Positions 52,826-61,478 of a stretch of 64,000 nucleotides of DNA are shown in pieces; within the stretch, counting starts at the first letter, position 1; every line of letters starts with the position of its first letter. This stretch comes from Pontivivens ytuae. Its GTDB lineage: Bacteria > Pseudomonadota > Alphaproteobacteria > Rhodobacterales > Rhodobacteraceae. The stretch is from positions 2,078,001 through 2,142,000 of the forward strand of contig NZ_CP064942.1 of assembly GCF_015679265.1 (NCBI RefSeq). The letters are read 5' to 3'. The notes beneath the pieces are model-generated. The model saw nothing but the letters and a program-made list of their open reading frames with translations. It was not told where the DNA came from and searched no databases. The position numbers were made by a program, and so were the translations under genes.

Positions 52826-53260
52826 ATTTCTGTAACAGATCAGGAGCGGGCGGATCGCTCGGCCGCCGCCATGTGGCAGGCCGACGCGGCGAGCAGGTGG
52901 TTCGGCATGGAGCTCGTCGCGATCGGGCCGGGCTGCGCCACCCTGCGCATGACCGTCGCCGCGCATCACTGCAACGGCCACGGCACGGCCCATGGCGGCG
53001 TGATCTTCGCGCTGGCCGACAGCGCCTTCGCCTTTGCCTGCAACAGCTACAACCGGCAGACCGTGGCGCAGCACAACACCATCACCTACCACGCGCCGGG
53101 CCGCGCGGGCGACGTGCTGGTGGCCGAGGCGACGGAGGTCGCGCGCCCCGGCCGCTCCGGCCTCTACGACGTGGCCGTGCGCGTCGGGGACACCCTGATC
53201 GCCAGCTTCCGCGGCGCCTCCCGCGAGGTGCCTGGCCAGCATTTCGAGGAGACGCCATGA
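52826..53260 (+). CDS. paaI: hydroxyphenylacetyl-CoA thioesterase PaaI (probable AUU start)
   Basis: A hotdog-fold thioesterase that clears dead-end CoA esters of the paa pathway. The core is full (SAAAMWQADAASRWFGMELV, HGTAHGGVIFALADSAFAFA with the active-site Asp, and VAQHNTITYHAPG). The family needs about 15 residues before AMW, but no ATG/GTG/TTG lies there. A strong GGGAGGA (52813-52819) stands six bases before ATT at 52826, which opens exactly the expected N-terminus (xSVTDQERADRS). The ATG at 52871 would truncate the family core and lacks a ribosome site. It overlaps paaK by ATGA. Confidence 0.85.
   Translation: MSVTDQERADRSAAAMWQADAASRWFGMELVAIGPGCATLRMTVAAHHCNGHGTAHGGVIFALADSAFAFACNSYNRQTVAQHNTITYHAPGRAGDVLVAEATEVARPGRSGLYDVAVRVGDTLIASFRGASREVPGQHFEETP
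52830..52840. promoter_or_regulatory. paa operator half-site at paaI start
   Basis: CTGTAACAGAT is nearly the same as the right arm CTGTAACATAT upstream of paaA. It overlaps the first codons of paaI. A looser copy (CTGCAACA) lies at 52798 in the paaZ-paaI gap. Confidence 0.4.
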
Positions 53261-54537
53261 AGGACCTGACCCCCGATCCCGACAGCCTCGACCCGATCGA
53301 GACGGCGAGCCGGGACGAGATCGCGGCGCTCCAGCTCAAGCGCCTGCAATGGTCGCTGGGCCATGCCTACGAGAACGTGCCGCATTACCGCGCCGCCTTC
53401 GACGCGGCGGGCGTGCAACCGGAGGACCTGACCGACCTCGCGGACCTCGCGAAGTTCCCCTTCACCGTGAAGCAGGACCTGCGCGACAACTACCCGTTCG
53501 GCATGTTCGCCGTCCCGCGGGAGGAGGTGGTGCGGGTCCATGCGTCCTCCGGCACGACGGGGCAGCCGACCGTGGTCGGCTATACCCGTAACGATCTGAA
53601 GACATGGGCGGATGTGGTCGCGCGCTCGATGCGGGCGGCGGGCACGCGGGCCGGGGACATCGTGCACATCTCCTATGGCTACGGCCTCTTCACCGGCGGC
53701 CTCGGCGCCCATTACGGGGCGGAGCGGCTGGGCTGCACGGTGGTCCCCGTCTCCGGCGGAATGACGGCCCGGCAGGTGCAGCTGATCGAGGATTTCCGGC
53801 CCTCGACGATCATGGTCACGCCCTCCTATATGCTGTCGATCCTCGACTGCTATCGCGAGGCGGGGCTGGATCCCGCGGCCTCGCCGCTCAATGTCGGCAT
53901 CTTCGGCGCGGAGCCCTGGACCAACGCCATGCGGGCGGAGATCGAGGCCGCCTTCGACATGCACGCGGTCGACATCTACGGGCTCAGCGAGGTCATCGGC
54001 CCGGGCGTTGCGCAGGAATGCGTGGAAACGAAGGACGGGCTCCATATCTGGGAGGATCATTTCTACCCCGAGATCATCGACCCCGAGACCGGCGAGGTCC
54101 TGCCCGACGGCGAGCTCGGCGAGCTGGTCTTCACCTCGCTGACCAAGGAGGCGTTCCCGATCATCCGCTACCGCACACGAGATCTGACGCGCCTGCTGCC
54201 CGGCACCGCCCGCGCGATGCGGCGGATGGAGAAGGTCACCGGCCGCTCCGACGACATGATGATCGTGCGCGGCGTCAACGTCTTCCCCACCCAGATCGAG
54301 GAGCAGATCCTCGCGCTCGAAGGGCTCGCCCCGCATTTCCAGGTCGAGCTGAGCCGCGAGGGGCGGATGGACGCGATGGTCGTGCATGTCGAGGGTGCCG
54401 ACGACGCGGTGGGCGTCGTGCTCGCCGAGCGGATCAAGGAGCGGATCGGTGTGACCTGCGCGGTGAAGGTCGGCGCGCCGGGCTCGGTTCCCCGCTCGCA
54501 GGGCAAGGCCGTGCGCATTCTCGACCGGCGCTCCTGA
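53257..54537 (+). CDS. paaK: phenylacetate-CoA ligase
   Basis: A 426-residue ANL-family ligase that activates phenylacetate with ATP and CoA, the first pathway step. The P-loop-like HASSGTTGQPTVVGYT, IFGAEPW, DIYGLSEVIGPGVAQEC, YRTRDL and the C-terminal GRSDDMMIVRGVNVFPTQIEE with the final SQGKAVRI are diagnostic. The ATG overlaps the paaI stop; the stop overlaps the paaX start (TGATG). Confidence 0.96.
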   Translation: MKDLTPDPDSLDPIETASRDEIAALQLKRLQWSLGHAYENVPHYRAAFDAAGVQPEDLTDLADLAKFPFTVKQDLRDNYPFGMFAVPREEVVRVHASSGTTGQPTVVGYTRNDLKTWADVVARSMRAAGTRAGDIVHISYGYGLFTGGLGAHYGAERLGCTVVPVSGGMTARQVQLIEDFRPSTIMVTPSYMLSILDCYREAGLDPAASPLNVGIFGAEPWTNAMRAEIEAAFDMHAVDIYGLSEVIGPGVAQECVETKDGLHIWEDHFYPEIIDPETGEVLPDGELGELVFTSLTKEAFPIIRYRTRDLTRLLPGTARAMRRMEKVTGRSDDMMIVRGVNVFPTQIEEQILALEGLAPHFQVELSREGRMDAMVVHVEGADDAVGVVLAERIKERIGVTCAVKVGAPGSVPRSQGKAVRILDRRS

Positions 54538-55370
54538 TGGCGGGCGTATCGACAGTGCGTATTTCGGGAAAGATGAAGGCGGCGGACCGTCTGCGCGGGC
54601 CGGAAGAGCTGCGCGTCTGGTCGCTGATCGTCACCATCTTCGGCGACATGGTCGAGCATCGCGGCGGCGAGGCGGCGATGGCCGTGCTGCATGAGATCGC
54701 GGGGACGATCGGCGTGGAAAGCGGCGCGCTGCGCACTGCGGCCTCGCGCCTCGCGCGCGACGGCTGGCTGGAGCGGCGGAAGGACGGGCGCGCCTCGTTC
54801 TATCGTCTCGCGCCCGAGCAGCGGGCGGCGGTGGAGGCCGCGACTGCCCGGATCTACGCCACCGGCGCGCGCGGCAGCGACGGACGCTGGCTCGCGGTGA
54901 TGGGTTCGGCGCCGGATCCCGCAGCGCTGCGGGAGGCGGGCTTCTACCAGCTCGCCGACGATGTCTTCCTGTGGCCACCCGCCTATCCGACGCCGCATGA
55001 GCTGGTGCCGCCCGGCGCCTCGCTGATGATGGGTTCGATCCAGCCCTCGACCGCGCATCTCGCCCGCCTCGGCCCGCCCGAGATCGCGTCCGCCTACCAG
55101 GCGCTGCTCGACGACGTTTTGGCGCTGCGAGAGGTGGACGTCGAGGGGGCGGATGCGGTGGCGTGCCGGCTCCTCCTGATCCATCGCTGGCGGCGGCTTG
55201 TGCTGCGGCACGCGCCCGACCTGCCCTCCGACCTGCAACCCGCCGGTTGGCCCGGCAATCGCGCGCGACATGCGGTGCGGGAGCTCTACTGGAAGCTGTG
55301 GGAGCCGAGCGAGGCGTGGCTGAACAGCGTCGGGCTGCCGATGGCCTCCGGTCCGGTGCGGCGATTTTGA
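54537..55370 (+). CDS. paaX: PaaX-family regulator
   Basis: A 277-residue regulator of the PaaX family, which represses paa genes until phenylacetyl-CoA binds. The N-terminal winged helix (LRVWSLIVTIFGDMVEHRGGEAA and SGALRTAASRLARDGWLERRKDGRAS as landmarks) and the PaaX C-terminal domain (VACRLLLIHRWRRLVLRHAPDLP) are visible. ATG 54537 overlaps the paaK stop; ATG 54573 is possible too. It lies between paaK and paaA, whose operator overlaps its stop codon. Confidence 0.9.
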   Translation: MAGVSTVRISGKMKAADRLRGPEELRVWSLIVTIFGDMVEHRGGEAAMAVLHEIAGTIGVESGALRTAASRLARDGWLERRKDGRASFYRLAPEQRAAVEAATARIYATGARGSDGRWLAVMGSAPDPAALREAGFYQLADDVFLWPPAYPTPHELVPPGASLMMGSIQPSTAHLARLGPPEIASAYQALLDDVLALREVDVEGADAVACRLLLIHRWRRLVLRHAPDLPSDLQPAGWPGNRARHAVRELYWKLWEPSEAWLNSVGLPMASGPVRRF

Positions 55371-55413
55371 TATGTTACAGGAATTGAAAAGCGGCGCGAA
55401 AGCTGTAACATAT
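55370..55413. promoter_or_regulatory. paaA promoter inverted repeat
   Basis: ATATGTTACAG (55370-55380) and CTGTAACATAT (55403-55413) form a perfect 11-bp inverted repeat with a 22-base spacer, 27 bases upstream of paaA. Probably the binding site of PaaX or another paa repressor. Confidence 0.65.
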
Positions 55414-55439
55414 TACTCAAGCAGCGGAGGAGTGCGCGC

Positions 55440-56423
55440 ATGTATGCCCAGGGCCTGATCGGAGCGGACGGCAAGACCGAGGAAACCGACGCGTTCCTCG
55501 CCGCCTTCCAGGCGCGCATCGACGCGGAAGAGAAGATCGAGCCCAACGATCCGATGCCCGAAGGCTATCGCCGCACGCTCGTCCGCCAGATCGGCCAGCA
55601 CGCCCATTCGGAGATCGTCGGCATGCTGCCCGAGGGCAACTGGGTCACCCGCGCGCCCTCGCTGCGGCGTAAGGTGGCGCTGCTCGCCAAGGTCCAGGAC
55701 GAGGGCGGGCACGGGCTGTATCTCTATGCGGCTGCCGAAACGCTGGGCGTAAGCCGGGAGGAGATGACCGAGCAACTGCTGGATGGCCGGGCGAAATACT
55801 CCTCCATCTTTAACTATCCCACCCAGACCTGGGCCGATATCGGTGCCATCGGCTGGCTGGTGGACGGCGCGGCGATCATGAACCAAATCCCGCTCTGCCG
55901 CTGCTCCTACGGTCCTTATGCCCGCGCGATGATCCGGGTCTGCAAGGAGGAGAGCTTCCACCAGCGGCAGGGTTACGAGATCATGATGACGCTGGCCCAG
56001 GGCACCGAGGACCAGCGGGAGATGGCGCAGGACGCGCTGAACCGCTGGTGGTGGCCGTCGCTGATGATGTTCGGACCGTCGGACAAAGACAGCGTCAACT
56101 CCGATCAGTCGATGAAGTGGAAGATCAAGCGCTTCACCAATGACGAGCTGCGCCAGAAGTTCATCGACGCGACCGTGCCGCAGGCCGAGAAGATCGGTCT
56201 CACCGTGCCCGACCCCGATCTGACCTGGAACGAGGCGAAGGGCGGCTACGATCACGGGCCCATCGACTGGAGCGAGTTCAAGCGGGTGCTCAAGGGCGAA
56301 GGCCCGATGAACCGCGACCGCATCCGGGCGCGGCAGAAGGCCTGGGACGACGGCGCCTGGGTCCGCGAGGCGGCCCGCGCCCATGCCGCGAAACGCCAGC
56401 CTGCGGCGCTCGCGGCCGAGTGA
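55440..56423 (+). CDS. paaA: ring 1,2-phenylacetyl-CoA epoxidase subunit PaaA
   Basis: The 327-residue catalytic subunit of the di-iron epoxidase PaaABCE. Diiron ligands sit in the Glu/His motifs [29 protein letters not shown] and [11 protein letters not shown]. It epoxidises phenylacetyl-CoA. GGAGG precedes the ATG. First gene of paaABCDE; 149 bases to paaB contain a long hairpin and a dispersed repeat. Confidence 0.97.
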   Translation: MYAQGLIGADGKTEETDAFLAAFQARIDAEEKIEPNDPMPEGYRRTLVRQIGQHAHSEIVGMLPEGNWVTRAPSLRRKVALLAKVQDEGGHGLYLYAAAETLGVSREEMTEQLLDGRAKYSSIFNYPTQTWADIGAIGWLVDGAAIMNQIPLCRCSYGPYARAMIRVCKEESFHQRQGYEIMMTLAQGTEDQREMAQDALNRWWWPSLMMFGPSDKDSVNSDQSMKWKIKRFTNDELRQKFIDATVPQAEKIGLTVPDPDLTWNEAKGGYDHGPIDWSEFKRVLKGEGPMNRDRIRARQKAWDDGAWVREAARAHAAKRQPAALAAE

Positions 56424-56438
56424 GGGTGCCTCCGGCGG

Positions 56439-56505
56439 GGATATTTGGATCAAGGTGGAAAGAGGGCGGCGCGCCTGAGCCTTTCCACCTTGAACAGAAA
56501 TATCC
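56439..56505. repeat. long inverted repeat between paaA and paaB
   Basis: Left arm 56439-56462 (ending CAAGGTGGAAAG) pairs imperfectly with right arm 56481-56505 (starting CTTTCCACCTTG) around an 18-base loop, about 20 pairs. It may stabilise or process the paa mRNA. Confidence 0.65.
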
Positions 56506-56555
56506 TCGTCTGACGTCTTCGCCGGAGGCGAAGTAAGGCAGCACGAAACCACATC
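56497..56555. repeat. dispersed repeat shared with cioA-cioB gap, copy 1
   Basis: GAAATATCCTCG, then CTTCGCC-GGA-GGCGAAG (56517-56533), then GGCAGCACGAAACCACAT. The same order appears at 63531-63589, both inside operons just upstream of a start codon. Confidence 0.75.
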
Positions 56556-56572
56556 CTGAAGGACGACGCGAG

Positions 56573-56857
56573 ATGACCGAAGCCACGCCGCTCTGGGAAG
56601 TGTTCATCCGGCCCCGCAACGGGCTGAGCCACAAGCATGTGGGCTCGCTCCACGCCGCCGATGCGACCATGGCGCTGAACGCGGCGCGGGACGTCTACAC
56701 GCGGCGCGGCGAGGGGACGTCGATCTGGGTGGTGCCGTCCTCCGCGATCAGCGCGTCGGACCCCGCGGCGGCGGACGAGAATTTCGATCCGGCGGAGGGG
56801 AAGGTCTATCGCCACCCGACCTTCTACGACATCCCCGACGACGTGGGGCATATGTGA
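56573..56857 (+). CDS. paaB: phenylacetyl-CoA epoxidase subunit PaaB
   Basis: A 94-residue subunit with the PaaB pattern PLWEVFIRPRNGLSHKHVGSLHAAD and ARDVYTRRGEGTSIWVVPSSAI. It is required for a stable, active epoxidase. The stop overlaps the paaC start (TGATG). Confidence 0.96.
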   Translation: MTEATPLWEVFIRPRNGLSHKHVGSLHAADATMALNAARDVYTRRGEGTSIWVVPSSAISASDPAAADENFDPAEGKVYRHPTFYDIPDDVGHM

Positions 56858-57576
56858 TGTTCGAGCGGCTTCTGGAGATTGCGGACGACCACCTGATCCT
56901 CGGCCATCGGCTGTCGGAGCTGACCGGCCATGCTCCGACGCTGGAAGAGGAGCTGGCGCTGCCCAACATCGCGCTCGACCTCATCGGGCAGGCGCGGGCG
57001 CTTTATGAACATGCAGGGATCGTCGAGGGCAAGGGGCGGTCGGAGGACGACCTCGCCTATCTGCGCCCCGAGCGGGCCTATCGCCACTGCCTGCTCGTGG
57101 AGCGCCCCAATCAGGACTTCGCCCATGTGGTGCTGCGGCAGCTCTATTTCTCCGCCTTCATGGCGCCTTACTGGCACGCGGCGCAGGAGAGCGAGGACGA
57201 CACTGTCGCGGGCATCGCCGGCAAGGCGGTGAAGGAGGCGCGCTATCACATCCGCCACGCGGGCGAGTGGGTGATCCGCCTCGGCGACGGGACGGAGGAG
57301 AGTGCGGCGCGCATGGCCGAGGCGGTGGCGGAGCTGACGCGCTACACGCCCGAGCTTTTCGAGCCCGACGACACGCCGGGCCTGCCCGATCCGGCGGAGA
57401 TGCGGGGCGAGTGGGATGCGACCATTGCCCATGTCTTCCACGAGGCGAAGCTGGAGTTGCCCGAGGTGCCCTATCCGCAGACCGGCGGCCGGGCCGGGCG
57501 GCATGGCGAGGTGCTGGGCCACCTGCTCGCCGAACTGCAATACATGCAGCGCGCCTATCCGGGGGCGACATGGTGA
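56857..57576 (+). CDS. paaC: phenylacetyl-CoA epoxidase subunit PaaC
   Basis: The 239-residue structural partner of PaaA, a ferritin-like protein without a full di-iron site: DDHLILGHRLSELTGHAPTLEEELALPNIALDLIGQARAL near the N-terminus and KAVKEARYHIRHAGEWVIRLGDGT are family-typical. ATG 56857 overlaps the paaB stop. It overlaps paaD by seven bases. Confidence 0.95.
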   Translation: MFERLLEIADDHLILGHRLSELTGHAPTLEEELALPNIALDLIGQARALYEHAGIVEGKGRSEDDLAYLRPERAYRHCLLVERPNQDFAHVVLRQLYFSAFMAPYWHAAQESEDDTVAGIAGKAVKEARYHIRHAGEWVIRLGDGTEESAARMAEAVAELTRYTPELFEPDDTPGLPDPAEMRGEWDATIAHVFHEAKLELPEVPYPQTGGRAGRHGEVLGHLLAELQYMQRAYPGATW

Positions 57577-58058
57577 TCGCGCTGGAGACACGGCGCGCCT
57601 GGGAGGCCGCAGCCGCCGTCCCCGACCCGGAGGTGCCCTGCGTCACCGTCGAGGACCTCGGCATCCTGCGCTCGGTCGAGATGGAGGACGGGGTGGCCGT
57701 CGCCCGCGTGACCCCGACCTATTCCGGCTGCCCCGCCGTGCTCGCCATTGAGCTGGCGGTGGAGGCGGCGCTGCGCGATGCGGGGTTCGAAGCGCGGGTG
57801 GAGCGGGTCACGCGGCCCGCCTGGACCACGGACTGGATCACCGAGGAGGGGCGGGAGAAGCTGCAGGCCTACGGGATCGCACCGCCTGTGAAGGCGTCGA
57901 ACTCCGTCCGCGCGTTGTTTGGTGAGACGGTCGTGGCCTGTCCGCGCTGCGGCTCGACCGAGACCGAGCGCATCTCCGAATTCGGCTCGACGGCGTGCAA
58001 GGCGCTTTACCGCTGCACGTCCTGCGCCGAGCCCTTCGACTATTTCAAGTGCATCTGA
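57570..58058 (+). CDS. paaD: PaaD, iron-sulfur maturation factor of the epoxidase
   Basis: A 162-residue protein: N-terminal DUF59/MIP18-like domain (VPDPEVPCVTVEDLGILRSV) and a C-terminal zinc-ribbon-like cluster (CPRCGST, CTSCAEPFDYFKCI). It is thought to help load the Fe-S or diiron site of the epoxidase. The ATG at 57570 overlaps the paaC end by seven bases; GTG 57573 is possible. Confidence 0.94.
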   Translation: MVIALETRRAWEAAAAVPDPEVPCVTVEDLGILRSVEMEDGVAVARVTPTYSGCPAVLAIELAVEAALRDAGFEARVERVTRPAWTTDWITEEGREKLQAYGIAPPVKASNSVRALFGETVVACPRCGSTETERISEFGSTACKALYRCTSCAEPFDYFKCI

Positions 58059-59080
58059 TGGCCTTCGAGACCCTGAAAATCGCCGCCCGCCGTGAGCTGA
58101 CGCCTGACGCGACCGTGCTGACCTTCGACCGAAGCTTCGACTTCGTGCCTGGGCAGTACCTGACGCTGAAGAGGGGCGACGTGCGCCGTTCCTACTCGAT
58201 CTGTTCGGGGCCCGGTGAGCCGCTGTCGGTGGGCATCCGGCGGGTGGAGGACGGCGCGTTCTCCGACGGGATTCTGCGGGAGCTGAGCGAGGGCGCGGAG
58301 ATCGAGGTGATGCCGCCGCAGGGCCGCTTCACCTGTGCCGTGGAGGAGGGGGCCAAGGTGCTGCTGATCGCCGCGGGCTCCGGCATCACGCCGATGATGT
58401 CGATCGCGAAGGCGGTGCTGGAGAGCACGTCGACCGGCGAGGTGACGCTGGTCTACGGCAACCGCGACCTCACCCACATCATGTTCCGCGAGGAGCTGGA
58501 CGCGCTGAAGGACCGCTTCCTCGGGCGGCTGTCGGTGATCCATGTGCTGAGCCGGGAGCCGCAGGAGATCGACCTCGCCAACGGGCGGATCGACGGGGAA
58601 AAGGTGCGGCTGCTGGCCGAACGCGGCCTGATCGACATGGAGGCGGAGGTCTACCTCTGCGGCCCCGGCGGGATGATCAAGTCGGTGGAGGGCGCGCTGG
58701 CGGAACTCGGCGTGGCGCGGGAGCGGATCCACCACGAGCTCTTCACGCCGGAGGGCGGCTTCGTGCTGCCCAAGACCCGCAAGCCCACGACGACCGAGGG
58801 GGTGCCGGTGGAGGTGATGCTCGACGGCACGCGGCGGCGCTTCTCGGCCAGGGGCGACAGCGAGACGGTGCTGGAGGCCGCGGCCCGTGCCGGGCTGGAG
58901 CTGCCCTATTCCTGCGCGGGCGGCATGTGCTGCACCTGCCGCGCCAAGGTGGTCGAGGGCACGGCGGAGATGGACGCCAACTACTCGCTGGAACCGTGGG
59001 AGCTGGAGGCGGGCTTCACCCTCGCCTGCCAGGCGCGGGTGAAGGACGGTCCGCTGGTGCTCGACTTCGACGCGAGCTGA
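58058..59080 (+). CDS. paaE: phenylacetyl-CoA epoxidase reductase PaaE
   Basis: A 340-residue reductase that passes electrons from NADPH to PaaA. FAD/NAD-binding domain (RRSYSICSGPG, IAAGSGITPMMSIAKAVL, VYLCGPGGMI) is followed by a plant-type 2Fe-2S domain with Cys in YSCAGGMCCTCRAKV and LACQAR. ATG 58058 overlaps the paaD stop. Last gene of paaABCDE. Confidence 0.96.
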   Translation: MAFETLKIAARRELTPDATVLTFDRSFDFVPGQYLTLKRGDVRRSYSICSGPGEPLSVGIRRVEDGAFSDGILRELSEGAEIEVMPPQGRFTCAVEEGAKVLLIAAGSGITPMMSIAKAVLESTSTGEVTLVYGNRDLTHIMFREELDALKDRFLGRLSVIHVLSREPQEIDLANGRIDGEKVRLLAERGLIDMEAEVYLCGPGGMIKSVEGALAELGVARERIHHELFTPEGGFVLPKTRKPTTTEGVPVEVMLDGTRRRFSARGDSETVLEAAARAGLELPYSCAGGMCCTCRAKVVEGTAEMDANYSLEPWELEAGFTLACQARVKDGPLVLDFDAS

Positions 59081-59083
59081 GGC

Positions 59084-59467
59084 TCAGCGGCCGAGGTTCT
59101 CCAACCCGGACGTGTCGATCCCGTCGAGCACGTTGTCGAAGCGATTGTCGTTGCTCGACTGGATCGCCTGGATGGTCGCGGCGGAGCGGATGGCGCGCTG
59201 CTGCGCCTCCGTTTGCGTCTCGCACTGGCGGAAGGCGTCGGACCAGCCCTGAGCGTAGTCGCGGTCGGTGTCGAACCGGGCCTGATCCTTGCGGAACTGC
59301 TCGAAGAGATCGCCCGCGGCCTGCCGCCCGGAGTGGCAGCCATCGTCGAAGCCCTGCCGGTAGGCGGTGGAGACGTTCGCGGTGGGCGAGATCATGGTCT
59401 CGGAGGGCGGCGGCAGTTCGCAGCCGGCCACGAGCATCGCTGCGGCGAGAAGAAAGGCACGGGTCAT
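59084..59467 (-). CDS. small lipoprotein of unknown function
   Basis: A 127-residue protein with a lipobox (MTRAFLLAAAMLVAGC) and an Arg/Gln-rich helical mature part (YRQGFDDGCHSGRQAAGDLFEQFRKD region) with two further Cys. It ends 3 bases from the convergent paaE stop. No family recognised. Confidence 0.75.
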   Translation of the reverse strand: MTRAFLLAAAMLVAGCELPPPSETMISPTANVSTAYRQGFDDGCHSGRQAAGDLFEQFRKDQARFDTDRDYAQGWSDAFRQCETQTEAQQRAIRSAATIQAIQSSNDNRFDNVLDGIDTSGLENLGR

Positions 59468-59527
59468 CGAAATACTCCTGATGTGTCGAAATCGATCCCA
59501 CCGCCCCGGTCAGCCTGGCCCGGGACC

Positions 59528-60280
59528 TCAGTCCGCCGCAAGCAGATCGGCCTCCAGCACCCGCGCGAAGGCGACGGGCTCCAGCGCGCCCGGCGCCGCG
59601 AAGGGGTTGGAGAGGCCGTAGACCAGCGCCAGCACCAGCCCGTTGAACCCGCCGAAGATCGAGAGCAGCATCAGGTTCATCACCCCCGGCGTGTAACAGA
59701 CGAGGCAGAGCGTGGTCAGCACGATCCCCGCCGTCGCCGCCAGCCAGAAGAGGCCGGTGAAGGCGGTGAGCGCGATGCCCTCGCGCACCTCCCGCAGTTC
59801 GGCGATGAGCTGGAGATCCGCGATCATGTGGGTGCGCAGCGTCTCCTGCCGGGCGGTTTCGGGTTCGAGGTTCAGGACGATCTCGTAGACGGCCTCCCGC
59901 TCGTGCCAGGCGGCACCGAGGAGGGTCGCGTCCTCGCTGAGCGCCACCCATTCGGGACCCATCGCAATGCGGGTGTAGTCGAGAAGGGCGGTCCGCACCG
60001 CCTCCACATCCGCGCCGCCATAGCGGGCGATGTCGTAATGCAGGTCACCGATGGCGGTCGCCTCTTGCACGAGGCCGATCTCGAGTTGCTGATACTCGAA
60101 CATCTCCTGCGCGAAGATGAGGGCGACGATCAGACCGTGAAGGGCCGCAATGCGAAACGCGATCGAGGCCGCGAAGTCCGGCGTGTCCTCCGTGAAGCGA
60201 TGGCGCAGCACCCGGTGCCCGACCACTTGGATCGAACAGACCACCGTTATCGTCGCCACGACCGCCAGAACGAAGACCAT
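59528..60280 (-). CDS. DUF4239-like (bestrophin-like) membrane protein
   Basis: A 250-residue membrane protein with two N-terminal helices, a soluble middle and two C-terminal helices (GIALTAFTGLFWLAATAGIVLT and GVMNLMLLSIFGGFNGLVLALVYGL), the plan of DUF4239 proteins. A longer start (60352) is less likely because hydrophobic sequence begins at MVFVLAVVATITVV. Function unknown. Confidence 0.65.
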   Translation of the reverse strand: MVFVLAVVATITVVCSIQVVGHRVLRHRFTEDTPDFAASIAFRIAALHGLIVALIFAQEMFEYQQLEIGLVQEATAIGDLHYDIARYGGADVEAVRTALLDYTRIAMGPEWVALSEDATLLGAAWHEREAVYEIVLNLEPETARQETLRTHMIADLQLIAELREVREGIALTAFTGLFWLAATAGIVLTTLCLVCYTPGVMNLMLLSIFGGFNGLVLALVYGLSNPFAAPGALEPVAFARVLEADLLAAD

Positions 60281-60379
60281 ACGCACCTCACAAGTGGTGT
60301 GTTGTAGGGCGCGGGGGCGGGGAGTCTCGGGTTTGATGGGGGCGGACGTCACGCCCGCCCCGAGGGTCAGGTATCGCCG

Positions 60380-60835
60380 TCAGGCGGCTACTTCCACCGC
60401 GTGCGGCGTCCGGAAGCTGACGGCGAGACGGTTCCACACGTTGATCGTCGAGATGGCGACCGTGAGGCGGACCACCTCCGCTTCGGAGAAATGGGCACGG
60501 ATCGCGTCGTAGGCGTCGTCGGGCGCTCCGCTCCCGGCGATGTCGGTGACGGCCTCGGTCCAGGCGAGGACCGCACGCTCGCGCGCATCGAAGATCGTCG
60601 CCTCGCGCCACACGCAGATGAGGGCGATCCACTGTTCCGGCAGGCCGTCGCTGCGGGCCTCGCGCGTGTGCATGTCGACGCAGAACGCGCATCCGTTCAT
60701 CTGGGAGGCCCGCAGCTTCAGAAGATGCAGGATGCGCGGCTCGAGCCCGGATCTGTCGGCAGTGTAACGCTCGAGCGCGTAGACCGCCTGAACGGCATCG
60801 GGGGCGGCTTTCATGTAGTCGAGACGGGCCTGCAT
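60380..60835 (-). CDS. AhpD-like carboxymuconolactone decarboxylase/peroxidase family protein
   Basis: A 151-residue protein with the AhpD signature MNGCAFCVDMHTREAR (Cys-x2-Cys-x3-His), suggesting thiol peroxidase activity. AGGAGG lies 8 bases before ATG 60835. It starts 12 bases after the Rrf2-type gene stop, so the regulator probably controls it. Confidence 0.9.
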   Translation of the reverse strand: MQARLDYMKAAPDAVQAVYALERYTADRSGLEPRILHLLKLRASQMNGCAFCVDMHTREARSDGLPEQWIALICVWREATIFDARERAVLAWTEAVTDIAGSGAPDDAYDAIRAHFSEAEVVRLTVAISTINVWNRLAVSFRTPHAVEVAA

Positions 60836-60849
60836 GGTCGTGTCCTCCT

Positions 60850-61359
60850 TCATCGGGACGTCGGGGTGTGGCGGATGTTCGCGTCGAGGAAGGCGCAGCC
60901 CCGGCGGGCGATGGCGCCATCGTGGTCGGCCTCTTCGACCTCGCGGACGAGTTGGGCCACGGTCACGGCGCGAAGCTCGGCACGGTAGGCGCGTTCGGCA
61001 CGCAACATGGCGGCGTTGATCTGGCAGGGTCGCTGGAACGCGCTCTTCGGAAGCGGGTTCGGGCCCTTTTGCCGGATCTCCTTGCAGCGAAAGGCAGGCT
61101 CGGGCCCCTCGACCGCGAGTACGATGTCGAGGAGGGTGATGTCCTCCGCCGGTCGGGCGAGCCGGTAGCCGCCTTTCGGTCCCGGCACCGTTGCGAGCAG
61201 GTTTGCCGCCGACAGGGCCTGCAGGTGCTTCAGCAGATAGCTGGGCGAGACGCCGTGAAACTCCGCGAGTGCGGCGGCGGAGAGGAGGCCGCCCTCGGGC
61301 AGCACCGCCAGCATCGTGACGGAGTGCACGGCCTGTTCGACGCCATCTCCCAGCTTCAT
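60850..61359 (-). CDS. Rrf2-family regulator
   Basis: A 169-residue Rrf2-type regulator. Winged HTH (LSAAALAEFHGVSPSYLLKHLQAL), the GPKGGYRLARP wing, and cysteines in FRCKEIRQ, QRPCQIN and RRGCAFL that could hold an Fe-S cluster or act as a thiol switch. It is the first gene of a regulator-AhpD pair and has a palindrome upstream at 61376. Likely senses oxidative, nitrosative or metal stress. Confidence 0.88.
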   Translation of the reverse strand: MKLGDGVEQAVHSVTMLAVLPEGGLLSAAALAEFHGVSPSYLLKHLQALSAANLLATVPGPKGGYRLARPAEDITLLDIVLAVEGPEPAFRCKEIRQKGPNPLPKSAFQRPCQINAAMLRAERAYRAELRAVTVAQLVREVEEADHDGAIARRGCAFLDANIRHTPTSR

Positions 61360-61375
61360 TTCTCACCTCATGATT

Positions 61376-61396
61376 CGTGGATATATTTTATCCGCG
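61376..61396. promoter_or_regulatory. probable Rrf2 operator
   Basis: CGTGGATA-TATTT-TATCCGCG, arms matching in seven of eight bases, starting 17 bases upstream of the Rrf2-type start. Likely autoregulatory. Confidence 0.55.
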
Positions 61397-61478
61397 ATAT
61401 GCATTGTCGCAAGTGCCGATCGCGACGGCACGCCGCACCCCGGTCCCCTCCCAACTGACGTGCACGTCGCCTACATCT

